Below are positions 5,222-5,228 of a stretch of DNA of 5,228 nucleotides, in pieces; positions within the stretch are counted from its first letter, which is position 1; each line of letters opens with the position of its first letter. Under the pieces are notes generated by a model, which worked only from the letters and a program-made list of their open reading frames with translations, was not told the DNA's origin and did not search any database. A program made the position numbers and the translations under genes. Origin of the DNA: Nitrospirota bacterium (lineage in GTDB: Bacteria > Nitrospirota > Thermodesulfovibrionia > Thermodesulfovibrionales > Magnetobacteriaceae). Location: positions 1 through 5,228 of the forward strand of contig JADGAE010000153.1 in the NCBI GenBank assembly GCA_015232165.1, in the 5' to 3' direction.

Positions 5222-5228
5222 ACCAGTC

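Noticed and set aside
1..5228. CRISPR array, phage genes or an anti-phage system
   Set aside because: No regularly spaced repeats, nuclease, integrase or structural phage protein is present; the repeats seen are few and palindromic.

Overview
The window carries four forward-strand genes and several GC-rich palindromic repeats. Base composition is close to balanced, Shine-Dalgarno sites are strong, and one protein is a ferredoxin fused to a [NiFe]-hydrogenase/complex I small-subunit domain. This suggests a Gram-negative bacterium with anaerobic redox metabolism. A deep-branching group such as Nitrospirota or a deltaproteobacterial lineage is a guess; no phylogenetic marker gene is present.

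Positions 1-205 are non-coding. They hold a GC-rich hairpin repeat (about 8-51), then an AT-rich stretch with two adjacent inverted repeats and a possible promoter, then a strong ribosome binding site. A tight three-gene run follows (206-4132, gaps of 8 and 4 bases). It encodes a small PPC/DUF296 domain protein, a polytopic DUF2339 membrane protein with an N-terminal zinc ribbon and coiled coil, and a DUF3999 protein with a predicted signal sequence and a C-terminal membrane anchor. DUF2339 and DUF3999 genes are neighbours in other bacteria, which supports both assignments. The molecular role of the pair is unknown; an envelope function is inferred from topology.

Positions 4133-4385 hold a possible promoter (about 4180-4207) and three potential RNA hairpins (4232-4360), ahead of a gene for a two-cluster ferredoxin domain fused to a NuoB/HycG-like small subunit (4386-5123). 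No catalytic large subunit is visible before the window ends.

The most unusual signal is a repeat family. The same 18 bases, covering a stop codon and a new ATG, occur at the 3' ends of both the DUF2339 gene and the ferredoxin-hydrogenase gene. Each copy is followed by an AT-rich palindrome and then by a GC-rich palindrome with a nearly identical core. In the first copy the repeat lies in frame inside the DUF3999 reading frame. It appears to supply that gene's start codon and about 50 atypical residues ahead of the signal sequence, comparable in principle to the protein-coding palindromic elements of Rickettsia.
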